DNA from: Streptomyces subrutilus
GTDB lineage: Bacteria > Actinomycetota > Actinomycetes > Streptomycetales > Streptomycetaceae
Assembly (NCBI RefSeq): GCF_008704535.1
Contig: NZ_CP023701.1
Location: forward strand, 3,722,501 to 3,786,500
Direction of reading: 5' to 3'
Length of the DNA: 64,000 bases
The translations under genes and the position numbers were made by a program. Position 1 is the stretch's first letter; each line of letters starts with the position of its first letter. Of this stretch, positions 34,805-43,944 are shown piece after piece. The notes beneath the pieces were generated by a model. That model was not told where the DNA came from. It ran no database searches and saw only the letters and a list, made by a program, of their open reading frames with translations.

Positions 34805-35832
34805 CAGTTCTCCCACTGCAGGCGGGCGACGGTGTCCAGGATCCGGTCCACGCCGGGCAGGTGGTGCTTCTCCAGCATCGGCGGCGGATAGGGGATGTCG
34901 AAGCCCGTCACCCGCAGCACCGGCGCCTCCAAGTGGTGGAAGCAGCGCTCCGTGATCCGCGCCGCGATCTCCGCCCCCGGGCCGCCGAAGCCGCCCGACT
35001 CGTGGACGACCACCGCGCGCCCGGTCCGCCGTACGGACTCCACGACCGTGTCCTCGTCGAAGGGGACCAGCGAGCGCAGGTCGACGACCTCCAGGTCCCA
35101 GCCCTCCTCGCGCGCCGCCTCGGCGGCCTCCAGGCACACGGGCAGCGAGGGCCCGTAGGTGATCAGCGTCGCGCTCGCGCCGCTGCGCCGTACGAGCGCC
35201 GTGCCGATCCCCGGCACCCGCGCCGGCGCCTCCGGCGACCAGTCGGCCTTCGCCCAGTAGAGCCGCTTGGGCTCCAGGAAGACCACCGGGTCGTCGCTGG
35301 CGATGGACGCGCGCAGCAGCCCGTACGCGTCCTCGACCGTCGCCGGGGTCACCACGGTCAGGCCCGGGGTGGCCACGTAGTACGCCTCGGAGGAGTCGCT
35401 GTGGTGCTCCACGCCGCCGATCCCGCCGCCGTACGGCACCCGGATGGTGATCGGCAGCGGCATCGCGCCCCGGGTGCGGTTGCGCATCTTCGCCACGTGC
35501 GAGATCAGCTGCTCGAAGGCCGGGTACGCGAAGGCGTCGAACTGCATCTCGACCACCGGCCGCAGCCCGTACATGGCCATGCCGACGGCCGCGCCCAGGA
35601 TGCCGGCCTCGGCCAGCGGCGTGTCCGTGCAGCGGTCCTCGCCGAACTCCTTCGCCAGGCCGTCCGTGATCCGGAAGACCCCGCCCAGCGTCCCGACGTC
35701 CTCGCCCATGACGTGCACGGTCGGGTCCTCGGCCATCGCATCGCGCATCGCCCGGGTCAGGGCCTGCGCCATCGTGGCCGGCTTGGCCCTGGGCACCGCC
35801 GCGGCCACCGGCGTCGTCGTCGACGTCGTCAT
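34804..35832 (-). CDS. bkdB1: Branched-chain 2-oxoacid dehydrogenase E1 beta (second copy)
   Basis: A 342-aa beta subunit with VHVMGEDVGTLGGVFRITDGL, DTPLAEAGILGAAVGMA, IRVPYGGGIGGVEHHSDSSEA and VVDLRSLVPFD. An extra N-terminal segment (TTSTTTPVAAAVPRAKPA) precedes the family start. ATG 35830-35832 overlaps the stop of E1alpha by one base, and its own stop overlaps E2, so the operon is tightly coupled. The product, with E1alpha, forms the ThDP decarboxylase. Confidence 0.92.
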   Translation of the reverse strand: MTTSTTTPVAAAVPRAKPATMAQALTRAMRDAMAEDPTVHVMGEDVGTLGGVFRITDGLAKEFGEDRCTDTPLAEAGILGAAVGMAMYGLRPVVEMQFDAFAYPAFEQLISHVAKMRNRTRGAMPLPITIRVPYGGGIGGVEHHSDSSEAYYVATPGLTVVTPATVEDAYGLLRASIASDDPVVFLEPKRLYWAKADWSPEAPARVPGIGTALVRRSGASATLITYGPSLPVCLEAAEAAREEGWDLEVVDLRSLVPFDEDTVVESVRRTGRAVVVHESGGFGGPGAEIAARITERCFHHLEAPVLRVTGFDIPYPPPMLEKHHLPGVDRILDTVARLQWEN

Positions 35833-36965
35833 CACTCGCCCTCCGCTTCCAGCTCCGCGCGGAGCAGGGCCGCCTGCTCGCGCAGCCGGCCGGTCTGCTC
35901 CGCGTAGACGTGCGCGAAGAGGTCCATCGGGTCCAGCACGGGATCGGCGTTCATGGCCTCGCGCAGCGCCGCCGCCATCTCCTCGGCCGCCTCGCGCTCC
36001 ACCCGCACCCCCTCCTCGTCGAGGATGCCGCGGGCGGTCAGCTCCCGCTCCAGCAGCGCGACCGGGTCGTGCGCCTTCCACGCCTCGACCTCGGCGTCGC
36101 CGCGGTAGCGGGTCGCGTCGTCGGCGTTGGTGTGCGCCTCCATCCGGTACGTGACCGCCTCGACCAGGGTCGGGCCGCCGCCGGCCCGGGCCCGCCGGAC
36201 GGCCTCGGAGAGGACCTCGTGCATCGCCGCGACGTCGTTGCCGTCGACCAGCCGGCCGGGCATCCCGTACCCCACGGCCTTGTGGGCCAGGGTCGGGGCG
36301 GCGCTCTGCTTGGCGAGCGGGACGGATATCGCGAAGCCGTTGTTCTGCACGAGGAAGACCACCGGTGCCTGCCAGACGGCAGCGAAGTTCATCGCCTCGT
36401 GGAAGTCGCCCTCGCTGGTGCCGCCGTCGCCGACCATCGCGAGGGCGACCACGTCGTCCCCGCGCAGCCGGGCCGCGTGCGCCAGGCCCACCGCGTGCGG
36501 CAACTGGGTGGCGAGCGGGGTGCTCAGCGGTGCGATGCGCAGCTCGCGCGGGTCGTAGCCGGTGTGCCAGTCGCCCCGCAGCAGGGTCAGCGCCTGCACC
36601 GGGTCGAGCCCGCGCGCCACGGCCGCCAGGGTGTCGCGGTAGGACGGGAAGAGCCAGTCGCGCTCCTCCAGGACCAGCGCGGCCGCGATCTCGCAGGCCT
36701 CCTGGCCGACGGTCGAGGGGTACACGGCGAGCCGGCCCTGCCGGGTGAGCGCGGTGGCCTGGGCGTTGTAGCGGCGACCGCGCACCAGCTCGGCGTAGCA
36801 CCGCCGCATCAGCACCGGGTCGAGCCGGTCCGCCGCCCCGGTGCCCAGCACCCGGTAGGGCTCCGGGTCCGGCAGCAGCGGAGCGGCGTCCGTACGGGGC
36901 CTCCAGGCGGGCGGCGGGGTGGACCGGTGGGACGCACCGGCACCGGGCAGCTCTTGGACCGTCAT
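35832..36965 (-). CDS. bkdA1: Branched-chain 2-oxoacid dehydrogenase E1 alpha (second copy)
   Basis: A 377-aa alpha subunit, with ThDP motif ALAMVGDGGTSEGDFHEAMNF at about 165, QNNGFAIS and YRMEAHTNADDATRYR. The N-terminal 40 residues (MTVQELPGAGASHRSTPPPA) are unlike the other copy. I chose ATG 36963-36965; a GTG four codons upstream sits on the GAGGAGG ribosome site. It is the first gene of the second bkd operon, divergent from bkdR. Confidence 0.92.
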   Translation of the reverse strand: MTVQELPGAGASHRSTPPPAWRPRTDAAPLLPDPEPYRVLGTGAADRLDPVLMRRCYAELVRGRRYNAQATALTRQGRLAVYPSTVGQEACEIAAALVLEERDWLFPSYRDTLAAVARGLDPVQALTLLRGDWHTGYDPRELRIAPLSTPLATQLPHAVGLAHAARLRGDDVVALAMVGDGGTSEGDFHEAMNFAAVWQAPVVFLVQNNGFAISVPLAKQSAAPTLAHKAVGYGMPGRLVDGNDVAAMHEVLSEAVRRARAGGGPTLVEAVTYRMEAHTNADDATRYRGDAEVEAWKAHDPVALLERELTARGILDEEGVRVEREAAEEMAAALREAMNADPVLDPMDLFAHVYAEQTGRLREQAALLRAELEAEGE

Positions 36966-37012
36966 GGCGGCGTACACCTCCTCGTGGGAAGCGGGCGGGG
37001 AGGGCCCCGGAT

Positions 37013-37026
37013 GTGAGGCGCCTCAC
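37013..37026. promoter_or_regulatory. Palindrome in the bkdA1-bkdR intergenic region
   Basis: GTGAGGCGCCTCAC is a perfect 14-bp palindrome, about 50 bp before bkdA1 and 118 bp before bkdR; it could be an operator for BkdR or another repressor. Confidence 0.5.
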
Positions 37027-37028
37027 CT

Positions 37029-37042
37029 ACCGATTGTTCGGT
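37029..37042. promoter_or_regulatory. TetR-type operator-like site (third copy, one mismatch)
   Basis: ACCGATTGTTCGGT equals the paa operators (ACCGATCGTTCGGT) except for one central base. It adjoins the 14-bp palindrome. Confidence 0.55.
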
Positions 37043-37143
37043 TGTCCGCGCATTTTGGCTACAGGCGCCTCCAGGCTGTGGACAAACTGGCGGCGGGGCC
37101 CTGGGATGGGTGCAGGACGTCCAGGAGAGGGAGGCATCGGGCA

Positions 37144-37719
37144 ATGCCGGATGAACAAATGGCCGGAGCGGGCTCCGCACCGGCCGCGCCGGGCGGCGCG
37201 CAGGGCGCACCCGGGACCCCGCCGGTGCCGCCCCGCCCGCTGGACCCGATCGACCGGTCGATCATGCGCCTGCTCCAGGCGGACGGCCGCGCGTCGATAC
37301 GGTCGGTGGCCGAGCAGGTGCACGTCTCGCGCGCGAACGCCTACGCGCGGATCAACCGGCTCATCGACGACGGGGTGATCCGCGGGTTCACCGCCCGCGT
37401 CGACCACGAACGGGCCGGTCAGGGCGCCTCCGCCTACATCACGCTGAAGATCGTCCAGAACTCCTGGCGCACGGTCCGCGAGCAGCTGCGCGAGCTCCCG
37501 GGCGCCGCCCACATCGCCCTGGTCAGCGGGGACTTCGACGTCCTGCTCCTGGTGCACACCCCGGACAACCGCACCCTGCGCGAACTGGTCCTCACCCGCC
37601 TCCAGTCCATCCCCGAGGTGCTCTCGACGCGCACCCTGCTGGTGTTCGAGGAGACGGATCTGCTGGCGCCGGGCCCCGGCCCCGGCCTGCCCCCCGGAAC
37701 GACGATCACGGAGGAGTAG
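37144..37719 (+). CDS. bkdR: Lrp/AsnC family regulator (BkdR)
   Basis: A 191-aa protein. It contains LDPIDRSIMRLLQADGRASIRSVAEQVHVSRANAYARINRLIDDGVIRGF, the Lrp helix-turn-helix, then the RAM ligand-binding domain (AHIALVSGDFDVLLLVHTPDNRTLRELVLTRLQ). The first 35 residues are a Pro/Gly-rich extension. It is divergent from bkdA1 and matches the Lrp-type bkd regulator in synteny as I remember it. It probably senses a branched amino or oxo acid. ATG 37144 follows GGGAGG. Confidence 0.88.
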   Translation: MPDEQMAGAGSAPAAPGGAQGAPGTPPVPPRPLDPIDRSIMRLLQADGRASIRSVAEQVHVSRANAYARINRLIDDGVIRGFTARVDHERAGQGASAYITLKIVQNSWRTVREQLRELPGAAHIALVSGDFDVLLLVHTPDNRTLRELVLTRLQSIPEVLSTRTLLVFEETDLLAPGPGPGLPPGTTITEE

Positions 37720-37740
37720 GCCGTCCGGGTCACGGACGCC

Positions 37741-37769
37741 GCGCACCGGCCCGTGCAGCGCCGGTGCGC
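37741..37769 (+). terminator. Hairpin terminator after bkdR
   Basis: GCGCACCGGC and its perfect complement with a 9-base loop begin 22 bp after the bkdR stop. Confidence 0.75.
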
Positions 37770-37825
37770 GGGCCGGCCCCGACGGCGCGCGGTCCGGCAC
37801 CGCGCGGGGCCGGCCCGTGCGCCGG

Positions 37826-38416
37826 TCAGCCGCGGTTCGTGCGCAGGCCGTCGAGGGCCATGCCGACCACCGCGTCGGCGAGCTGGTCCCGGCTCGTGCC
37901 CGGGTGCGGGCGGTACCACTCGACCAGCGAGTTCACCATGCCGAAGAGCAGCCGGGTGGCGAGCCGGATGTCCACGTCCCCCCGCAGGTCGCCGTCGGCC
38001 GCGGCGGCCTTCAGCAGCTCGGCCACCTGCTGGTCGAACTCGCGGCGCCGCTCCAGGGCCCAGCGCTCGGTGCGGGTGTTGCCCCGTACCCGCAGCAGCA
38101 GGGTCACGTACGGCAGTTCGCCGACCAGCACCTCCACCGTGCGCCGGGTGACGTACTCGACGCGCTCGACCGCGCGGCCCCGTACCGCCCCGGGCTCCTC
38201 AAGGACGGCGAACAGGCCGTCCAGGGCGCGGCTGACGGCGCGCCGCAGCAGCTCCTCCTTGCCCGCCACGTGGTGGTAGATGGAGGACTTCGAGATGCCG
38301 GCGGCCTTGGAGAGATGCTCCATCGACGTGCCGTCGTAGCCGCGCTCGTTGAAGACCTGGACCGCGACGGCCAGCAGGGTCTCCGGTGTGTAGGTGTCCC
38401 GCTTGGCCGTGGTCAC
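37826..38416 (-). CDS. paaR: TetR family regulator (PaaR-like)
   Basis: A 196-aa repressor. It begins VTTAKRDTYTPETLLAVAVQVFNERGYDGTSMEHLSKAAGISKSSIYHHVAGKEELL, the TetR helix-turn-helix. The ligand domain ends at RTNRG. The start GTG overlaps the stop of paaH (GTGA), and the order paaH-paaR on one strand points to control of the phenylacetate genes. The ACCGATCGTTCGGT operator, found at both paa promoters, matches the actinobacterial PaaR site ACCGNNCGNNCGGT as I recall it. In this family phenylacetyl-CoA releases the repressor. Confidence 0.82.
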   Translation of the reverse strand: MTTAKRDTYTPETLLAVAVQVFNERGYDGTSMEHLSKAAGISKSSIYHHVAGKEELLRRAVSRALDGLFAVLEEPGAVRGRAVERVEYVTRRTVEVLVGELPYVTLLLRVRGNTRTERWALERRREFDQQVAELLKAAAADGDLRGDVDIRLATRLLFGMVNSLVEWYRPHPGTSRDQLADAVVGMALDGLRTNRG

Positions 38417-39930
38417 CGCACCTCCCCCTCCTCGTCCCCGTCGCCCTCGTAGCCGAGCTTGAACAGCGCCAGGGACGGAGCGTACCGGCCGCCGGGACAG
38501 CGTTCGTCCAGGTGGTGCAGCAGGTCGTAGGCCCAGTCGCGGCCGAGGCGCTCGTGCCATGCGGTCGGCCCCAGCGGGTAGTTGACGCCCAGGCGCATCG
38601 CGGTGTCGATGTCCTCGGCGGCGGCCACGCCGCGGGCGACGGCGTCGGCGGTGAGGTCGATCAGCATCGCCACGGTCCGGGCGACGATCATGCCGGGGAC
38701 GTCGCCGATGACGGAGACGTGCTTGCCGAGCTTCTGGAAGAGGCCGACGGCCTCCGCGAGGGTCCGCGCGCTGGTGTCGGCGCTCGCGGAGAGCGCGATC
38801 CGGGTGCAGCCGCGGTAGTCCAGCGCGAGGTCGAAGTAGACGACGTCGGAGAACTCCACGGAGGTCTTGCCGTCCGCGAGCACCAGCTGGCCCTCGCCGG
38901 GCAGCTGGATGTACGGGCCCCCGTGCGCGGTGGCGGTGACCGCGATCCCGGCCTCCTCCAGCAGCTCGGTCAGCCCGGCGGCGGGCCCGAGGTCCCCGAC
39001 GACGGTCACCGCCTCCGGCGCCTCCTCGGGCCCGGCGGTGTGCGGGGCGGGGACCGGGGCGTCCGGGCCGTACGGGAACCAGCCGTGGCCCGACTTCCGG
39101 CCGAGCCGGCCCGACTGGACCAGCCGGCGCTGGGCCAGGGAGGGGGTGAACTTGGGGCCGCGGAAGAAGGACTCCCACACCGAGCGGGTCACGGCCTCGT
39201 TGACGTCCTGCCCGATCAGGTCGGTCAGGGCGAAGGGGCCCATCTTGAAGCCGCCGCTCTCGCGCAGCACGGCGTCGATGGTGGCCGGGGCGGCCCCCTG
39301 CTCCTCGTACACCGCGAAGGCCTCGGCGTAGAAGGGCCGGGCGATCCGGTTGACGATGAAGCCGGGGGTGTCCGCGCAGCGCACCGGCGTCTTGCCCCAG
39401 CCCAGGACCGTCTCGTACGCGAGGTCGGCCGCCGCCCGGTCGGTGGCGAACCCGCTGACCACCTCGACGAGCGGGAGCAGCGGCGCCGGGTTGAAGAAGT
39501 GCAGGCCGAGGAAGCGGCCGGGGTGCGCGAGGCCGGCGGCGAGCTCGGTGACGGACAGCGAGGAGGTGTTGGTGGCCAGCAGCGCGTCCGGCGCGACCAC
39601 CTGCTCCAGCGCCTGGAAGAGCGCCCGCTTGACGGCGGCGTCCTCGACGACCGCCTCGACGACCAGGGCCGCTCCTGCCAGGTCGGAGAGGGCGGCGGCC
39701 GGATCGACGCGGGCGACCGCGGCCTCGGCCGCGGCGGGGTCGAGGCGGCCCTTGGCGGCCATCCGCTCGACGCGGTCCTGCACGATGCCGACGCCGTCGG
39801 CGGCGAGCGCTGCGTTGATGTCGTAGATCAGCACGCGGTGACCTGCGAGGAGGGCGACCTGGGCGATGCCCTGGCCCATGGTGCCGGCCCCGATGACCGC
39901 CACGGTCCGGGAGCGCTCGATTCCTGTCAT
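38413..39930 (-). CDS. paaH: 3-hydroxyacyl-CoA dehydrogenase, two-domain type
   Basis: A 505-aa NAD-dependent dehydrogenase. VAVIGAGTMGQGIAQVALLAG is the NAD site, NTSSLSVTELA and GLHFFNPAPLLPLVEVV are family motifs, and the catalytic His is in the latter. The last about 100 residues repeat the C-terminal fold (VNYPLGPTAWHERLG), the two-lobed PaaH/PaaC type. It acts on 3-hydroxyadipyl-CoA or a similar CoA ester in the lower phenylacetate pathway. ATG 39928-39930 is divergent from paaN with a shared operator. It is translationally coupled to the TetR gene. Confidence 0.87.
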   Translation of the reverse strand: MTGIERSRTVAVIGAGTMGQGIAQVALLAGHRVLIYDINAALAADGVGIVQDRVERMAAKGRLDPAAAEAAVARVDPAAALSDLAGAALVVEAVVEDAAVKRALFQALEQVVAPDALLATNTSSLSVTELAAGLAHPGRFLGLHFFNPAPLLPLVEVVSGFATDRAAADLAYETVLGWGKTPVRCADTPGFIVNRIARPFYAEAFAVYEEQGAAPATIDAVLRESGGFKMGPFALTDLIGQDVNEAVTRSVWESFFRGPKFTPSLAQRRLVQSGRLGRKSGHGWFPYGPDAPVPAPHTAGPEEAPEAVTVVGDLGPAAGLTELLEEAGIAVTATAHGGPYIQLPGEGQLVLADGKTSVEFSDVVYFDLALDYRGCTRIALSASADTSARTLAEAVGLFQKLGKHVSVIGDVPGMIVARTVAMLIDLTADAVARGVAAAEDIDTAMRLGVNYPLGPTAWHERLGRDWAYDLLHHLDERCPGGRYAPSLALFKLGYEGDGDEEGEVR

Positions 39931-39985
39931 GACCCGATCCTCCCGCACCGACTTATCCACAGGCCGGTCGGGCCCTCTTGTCCCG

Positions 39986-39999
39986 ACCGATCGTTCGGT
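39986..39999. promoter_or_regulatory. TetR/PaaR operator between paaH and paaN
   Basis: ACCGATCGTTCGGT, an inverted repeat (ACCGA/TCGGT), about 55 bp from both divergent genes; identical on the opposite strand to the paaA site. Confidence 0.8.
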
Positions 40000-40054
40000 T
40001 ACTCTAACTCCCGTCTGCTCTCCTTCGCCCGGCTCAACGAGGAGTTGGTCCCTG

Positions 40055-41737
40055 ATGGCCGCCGAACTCACCGTCCCCCAGCTGTCCGCCACGCACCGGC
40101 CCACCCTGGACCAGGCCCTGTCGGCGATCCGCAGCCGCGCCTACTGGTCCCCGCACCCCGAGCACCCCAAGGCGTACGGCGAGACCGCGCCGGCCGACGG
40201 GCTCGCCGCCTTCGAGGCCCTGCGCGGCACCCGGTTCGACCTGGACCAGCCCGGCACGGACGGCTGGACGGGCGGCGAGGTGTCGCCGTACGGCCCGGAG
40301 CTCGGCGTCGCGTACCCGCACGCCGACCCCGAGGTGCTGCTGCCCGCCATGCGGGCCGGCATGGGCGCCTGGCGCGACGCCGGACCCGAGACGCGCGCCC
40401 TGGTCTGCATCGAGATCCTGTCGCGCATCTCCGCCCGCACCCACGAGTTCGCGCACGCCGTCATGCACACCAGCGGCCAGGCCTTCATGATGGCCTTCCA
40501 GGCCGGCGGCCCGCACGCCCAGGACCGCGGCCTGGAGGCGGTGGCCTACGCGTACGAGGAGCAGACCCGCGTGCCCGGCCGGGCCGACTGGTCCAAGCCG
40601 CAGGGCAAGAAGGACCCGCTGGAGCTCGGCAAGACCTTCACGGCCGTCCCGCGCGGCATCGCCCTGATGATCGGCTGCAACACCTTCCCCACCTGGAACG
40701 GCTACCCGGGGCTCTTCGCCTCCCTGGCCACCGGCAACCCGGTCCTGGTCAAGCCGCACCCGCGGGCCGTGCTCCCGCTCGCGCTGACCGTGCGGGTCGC
40801 GCGGGAGGTGCTCGCCGAGGCCGGCTTCGACCCCAACCTGGTGGCGCTGGCCGTGGAGCGCCCGGGCGAGGGCATCGCGAAGTCCCTGGCGGTGCGCCCC
40901 GAGATCAAGCTGATCGACTACACCGGCTCCACGGAGTTCGGCGACTGGCTGGAGGCCAACGCCCGACAGGCGCAGGTCTACACGGAGAAGGCCGGCGTCA
41001 ACACCGTCGTCCTGGACTCCACCGACGACTACCGGGGGATGCTGTCCAACCTGGCGTTCTCGCTGTCCCTCTACAGCGGCCAGATGTGCACCACCCCGCA
41101 GAACCTGCTGATCCCGCGCGAGGGCATCGCCACGGACGCCGGCCACAAGTCGTACGACGAGGTCGTGGCCGACCTCGCGGCCTCGGTCGGCGGCCTGCTC
41201 GGCGACGACGCCCGGGCCAACGCGCTGCTGGGCGCCCTGGTCAACCCGGACGTCAAGAGCCGGCTGGAGGCCGCCGCCTCCCTCGGCGAGGTGGCCCTGG
41301 CCTCCCGCGAGGTGGTGAACCCGGAGTTCCCGGACGCGGTGGTGCGCACGCCGGTCGTGGTCAAGCTGGACGCGTCCAAGCCCGACCCGGACGCGGCCTA
41401 CCTCTCGGAGTGCTTCGGCCCGGTCTCCTTCGCGGTGGCCGTGGACTCCACGGCGGACGGGCTGGAGCTGCTGCGCCGGACGGTCCGCGAGAAGGGCGCG
41501 ATGACCGTCGGCGCGTACACGACGTCCGCGGACACCGAGCGGGCGATCGAAGAGGTCTGTCTGGAGGAGTCGGCGCAGCTCTCGCTGAACCTGACCGGCG
41601 GGGTGTTCGTCAACCAGACGGCGGCCTTCTCCGACTTCCACGGCTCCGGCGGCAACCCGGCGGCGAACGCGGCCCTGTGCGACGGGGCGTTCGTGGCCAA
41701 CCGCTTCCGGGTGGTGGAGGTCCGCCGCCAGGCCTGA
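40055..41737 (+). CDS. paaN: PaaN aldehyde dehydrogenase
   Basis: A 560-aa PaaN-type aldehyde dehydrogenase. Motifs are GCNTFPTWNGYPGLFASLATGNPVLVKPHP, TGSTEFGDWLE, and catalytic Cys345 in YSGQMCTTPQN, with the general-base Glu in VYTEKAGVN. It oxidises the ring-opened semialdehyde of the phenylacetate pathway. It lacks the C-terminal hotdog/enoyl-hydratase part of the fused PaaZ form, so the ring-opening hydrolase must be a separate enzyme. The ATG follows GAGGAG. It is divergent from paaH. Confidence 0.9.
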   Translation: MAAELTVPQLSATHRPTLDQALSAIRSRAYWSPHPEHPKAYGETAPADGLAAFEALRGTRFDLDQPGTDGWTGGEVSPYGPELGVAYPHADPEVLLPAMRAGMGAWRDAGPETRALVCIEILSRISARTHEFAHAVMHTSGQAFMMAFQAGGPHAQDRGLEAVAYAYEEQTRVPGRADWSKPQGKKDPLELGKTFTAVPRGIALMIGCNTFPTWNGYPGLFASLATGNPVLVKPHPRAVLPLALTVRVAREVLAEAGFDPNLVALAVERPGEGIAKSLAVRPEIKLIDYTGSTEFGDWLEANARQAQVYTEKAGVNTVVLDSTDDYRGMLSNLAFSLSLYSGQMCTTPQNLLIPREGIATDAGHKSYDEVVADLAASVGGLLGDDARANALLGALVNPDVKSRLEAAASLGEVALASREVVNPEFPDAVVRTPVVVKLDASKPDPDAAYLSECFGPVSFAVAVDSTADGLELLRRTVREKGAMTVGAYTTSADTERAIEEVCLEESAQLSLNLTGGVFVNQTAAFSDFHGSGGNPAANAALCDGAFVANRFRVVEVRRQA

Positions 41738-41774
41738 GCCGGAACACCGTGACGTCAGGCCTTGGGGCGGGCCG

Positions 41775-42671
41775 TCAGGCCTTCGGGCCGCCCCAGTGGA
41801 AGAGGGCCATGGCGACGCTCGTGGCCAGGTTGTAGCTGGAGACCTGCGGGCGCATCGGCAGCGAGACCAGGTGGTCGGCGCGCGCCCGCAGCTCGGGCGA
41901 GATGCCGTGGCGCTCGGAGCCGAAGGCCAGCAGGGCGTCGTCGGGGAGGGTGAGGGCGCGGATGTCCTCGCCCTCCGGGTCGAGGGCGTACAGCGGCCCC
42001 GGCGGCAGCTCCGCCAGCTCGACCCGGTCCACGGTGGTCGCGTAGTGGAGCCCGGCCCCGGCCCGGACCACGTGCGGGTGCCAGGGGTCGAGGTCGCCCC
42101 GGGTCACCACGCCGGTGGCGCCGAAGCCCGCGGCGAGGCGGACGACGGCTCCGACGTTGCCGAGGTTGCGGGGGTTGTCGAGGACGACCACCGGCGCGGG
42201 ACGCGGCAGCCGGCCGAGCGCGGCCCGTCCGGCCTCCCGGTCGGGCCGCGCGGCGAGGGCGGCGACCCCGGTGGGGTGCACGCGCGGCAGCAGTTCCTTC
42301 AGCGGCGCCCGCCGCACCAGCCGGGCCACCTCCGCCCCGACGTCCGGGGCCAGCCCGTCGGCGAGGGCCCGTACCGCGTCGGGGTCGTCGGCGACGGCCA
42401 GGCGCACGTCCGCCCCGAAGCGCAGGGCGTGCTTCAGCGCGTGGAACCCGTCCAGCAGGACGAGATCGCCCTGCCCGGCCGCCTCCCGCCACTGCCGCAC
42501 CGCCGCGTCCGGGCCCGGCGCCGCGTCCGGGCCCGCCGCCGCGGCCCGTCTCACCGGCGCGTCCGGGCCCGCCGTTCGCCGCTCCGCCGCGGGCCGCTCC
42601 TCCGTCGGCCGCCCGGGTCCCGGCCCGTGTCGGTGCCCCTGCTCGCGCGCCTGCTGCCCCTGCTCGTCCAT
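41775..42671 (-). CDS. TrmH/SpoU-type RNA methyltransferase
   Basis: A 298-aa protein. An Arg/Pro/Ala-rich N terminus (about 1-60) precedes a weak substrate-binding region. The SPOUT domain carries VVVLDNPRNLGNVGAVVR, ALLAFGSERHGIS and LPMRPQVSSYNLATSVAMALF, the deep-knot SAM site. It 2'-O-methylates rRNA or tRNA; the target base is unknown. It ends 38 bp after the paaN stop on the opposite strand. The N-terminal start is uncertain because the first part is low-complexity. Confidence 0.85.
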   Translation of the reverse strand: MDEQGQQAREQGHRHGPGPGRPTEERPAAERRTAGPDAPVRRAAAAGPDAAPGPDAAVRQWREAAGQGDLVLLDGFHALKHALRFGADVRLAVADDPDAVRALADGLAPDVGAEVARLVRRAPLKELLPRVHPTGVAALAARPDREAGRAALGRLPRPAPVVVLDNPRNLGNVGAVVRLAAGFGATGVVTRGDLDPWHPHVVRAGAGLHYATTVDRVELAELPPGPLYALDPEGEDIRALTLPDDALLAFGSERHGISPELRARADHLVSLPMRPQVSSYNLATSVAMALFHWGGPKA

Positions 42672-42738
42672 GCCCCGACCCTACGGCCGCCCGGACCCTC
42701 GGCCGCCCCGCGTCGGGGCCGCCCGAGGTCAGCCGGGG

Positions 42739-43944
42739 TCACCGGGGGACGGGGCTGGGGCGCGGCTCCGGTTCGCCCTGGGCCGGCAGCGGTGCGGCCG
42801 GCCCGTCCGCCGGCGGCCCCGCCCGCCGCCGTCCGGGCCGGAGCGCGGTGAAGCGGCCCCCGAGCCACAGCAGGAAGGCGGTCGGGAGGAAGACGGCATC
42901 GGCGGTGATCATCGCCATCGAGAAGAACGGCAGGCCCAGCAGGACCGCGATCCCGGCGTGCTCCAGCATCATCACGGCCAGCAGCACGTTCTTGAGCCGC
43001 CGGTTGAACAGCGTGAAGGGGAACGCGACCTGCACCGCGACCGTCCCGTACGACAGCAGCATCACCAGCGTTCCGCTGCTCGCCAGCAGCGCCGACAGCC
43101 CGGGCCACGGGGTGAAGTAGTCCAGCCCCAGCGGGTAGTAGAGGGCCGTCCCGTCCTGCCAGCGCGAACCCTGGATCTTGTACCAGCCGGCCGTCGCGTA
43201 GATCAGGCACACCTCGCCCATGATCACCAGCATCCCGGCGTTGTGCAGCAGGTTCGCCAGGACGTCGAGCGCCGCCCGCCCCTCCCCGCGCGGTTCGTAA
43301 CGGTCGGCCATCCACCACAGCGCGGCGACCACCCACAGCGCCGCGAAGGCCGCGAGCCAGCCCGTGGTGAAGCGCCCCGTCGCCGCGCCGTACGCGAAGA
43401 CCGCCCCCAGCACGCCCCACAGCACCGGCCCGGCCGCGCCGGCGGTCGCCGCGCCGCGCCGGCGGGCCCGGCGCGCGTCCAGCGACCACACCTGCGCGCA
43501 CCGGGTCACGACCAGGTACATCGCCATCAGGTGGATGACGTTGTCCCCGCCGTCCCCCATGAAGACGCTGCGGTTCTGCAGCGACAGCACGCCGATCATG
43601 AAGACCACCGAGGTGGCCCGGGTGCGCCAGCCCAGCAGCAGGCCCACGCTCGCCAGTGCCGAGAGCGCGTAGACGGCCTCGAACCACAGGTGCGCGTCCG
43701 ACCACATCAGCACGGTGAAGGCCCGGTTCGAGGCGATCAGCCGCTCGGCCAGGCCGAAGCTCCACGGACCGTCCGGCCCGTACAGCTCGGCCCGGTGAGG
43801 GAACTCCCGGATCAGGAAGAAGAGCCAGGTGCCGGCGAAGCCGATGCGGATCACGGCGCTCTGGTACGGCCCCAGGGCCCGCCCGGAGACCTCCGCCAGC
43901 GCCCGCCCCGCCGAGGCCCTCAGCCTCCTCACGCCGTCCACCAC
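42739..43944 (-). CDS. HTTM-domain membrane protein
   Basis: A 401-aa polytopic protein with about ten hydrophobic segments. RIGFAGTWLFFLIREFPHRAELY and NRSVFMGDGGDNVIHLMAMYLV are typical HTTM motifs, the fold related to the vitamin-K-dependent gamma-carboxylase membrane domain. YATAGWYKIQGSRWQDGTALYY is also characteristic. Catalytic function in bacteria is unknown. A GTG at 43942-43944 has GGGAG 5 bases upstream; this start overlaps the preceding DUF5819 gene by 16 bp. The C-terminal 40 residues are Pro/Arg-rich. Confidence 0.85.
   Translation of the reverse strand: MVDGVRRLRASAGRALAEVSGRALGPYQSAVIRIGFAGTWLFFLIREFPHRAELYGPDGPWSFGLAERLIASNRAFTVLMWSDAHLWFEAVYALSALASVGLLLGWRTRATSVVFMIGVLSLQNRSVFMGDGGDNVIHLMAMYLVVTRCAQVWSLDARRARRRGAATAGAAGPVLWGVLGAVFAYGAATGRFTTGWLAAFAALWVVAALWWMADRYEPRGEGRAALDVLANLLHNAGMLVIMGEVCLIYATAGWYKIQGSRWQDGTALYYPLGLDYFTPWPGLSALLASSGTLVMLLSYGTVAVQVAFPFTLFNRRLKNVLLAVMMLEHAGIAVLLGLPFFSMAMITADAVFLPTAFLLWLGGRFTALRPGRRRAGPPADGPAAPLPAQGEPEPRPSPVPR

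Noticed and set aside
40055-41737. PaaN as the fused PaaZ type with ring-opening hydratase
   Set aside because: The protein ends after the aldehyde dehydrogenase domain; no hotdog domain is present.
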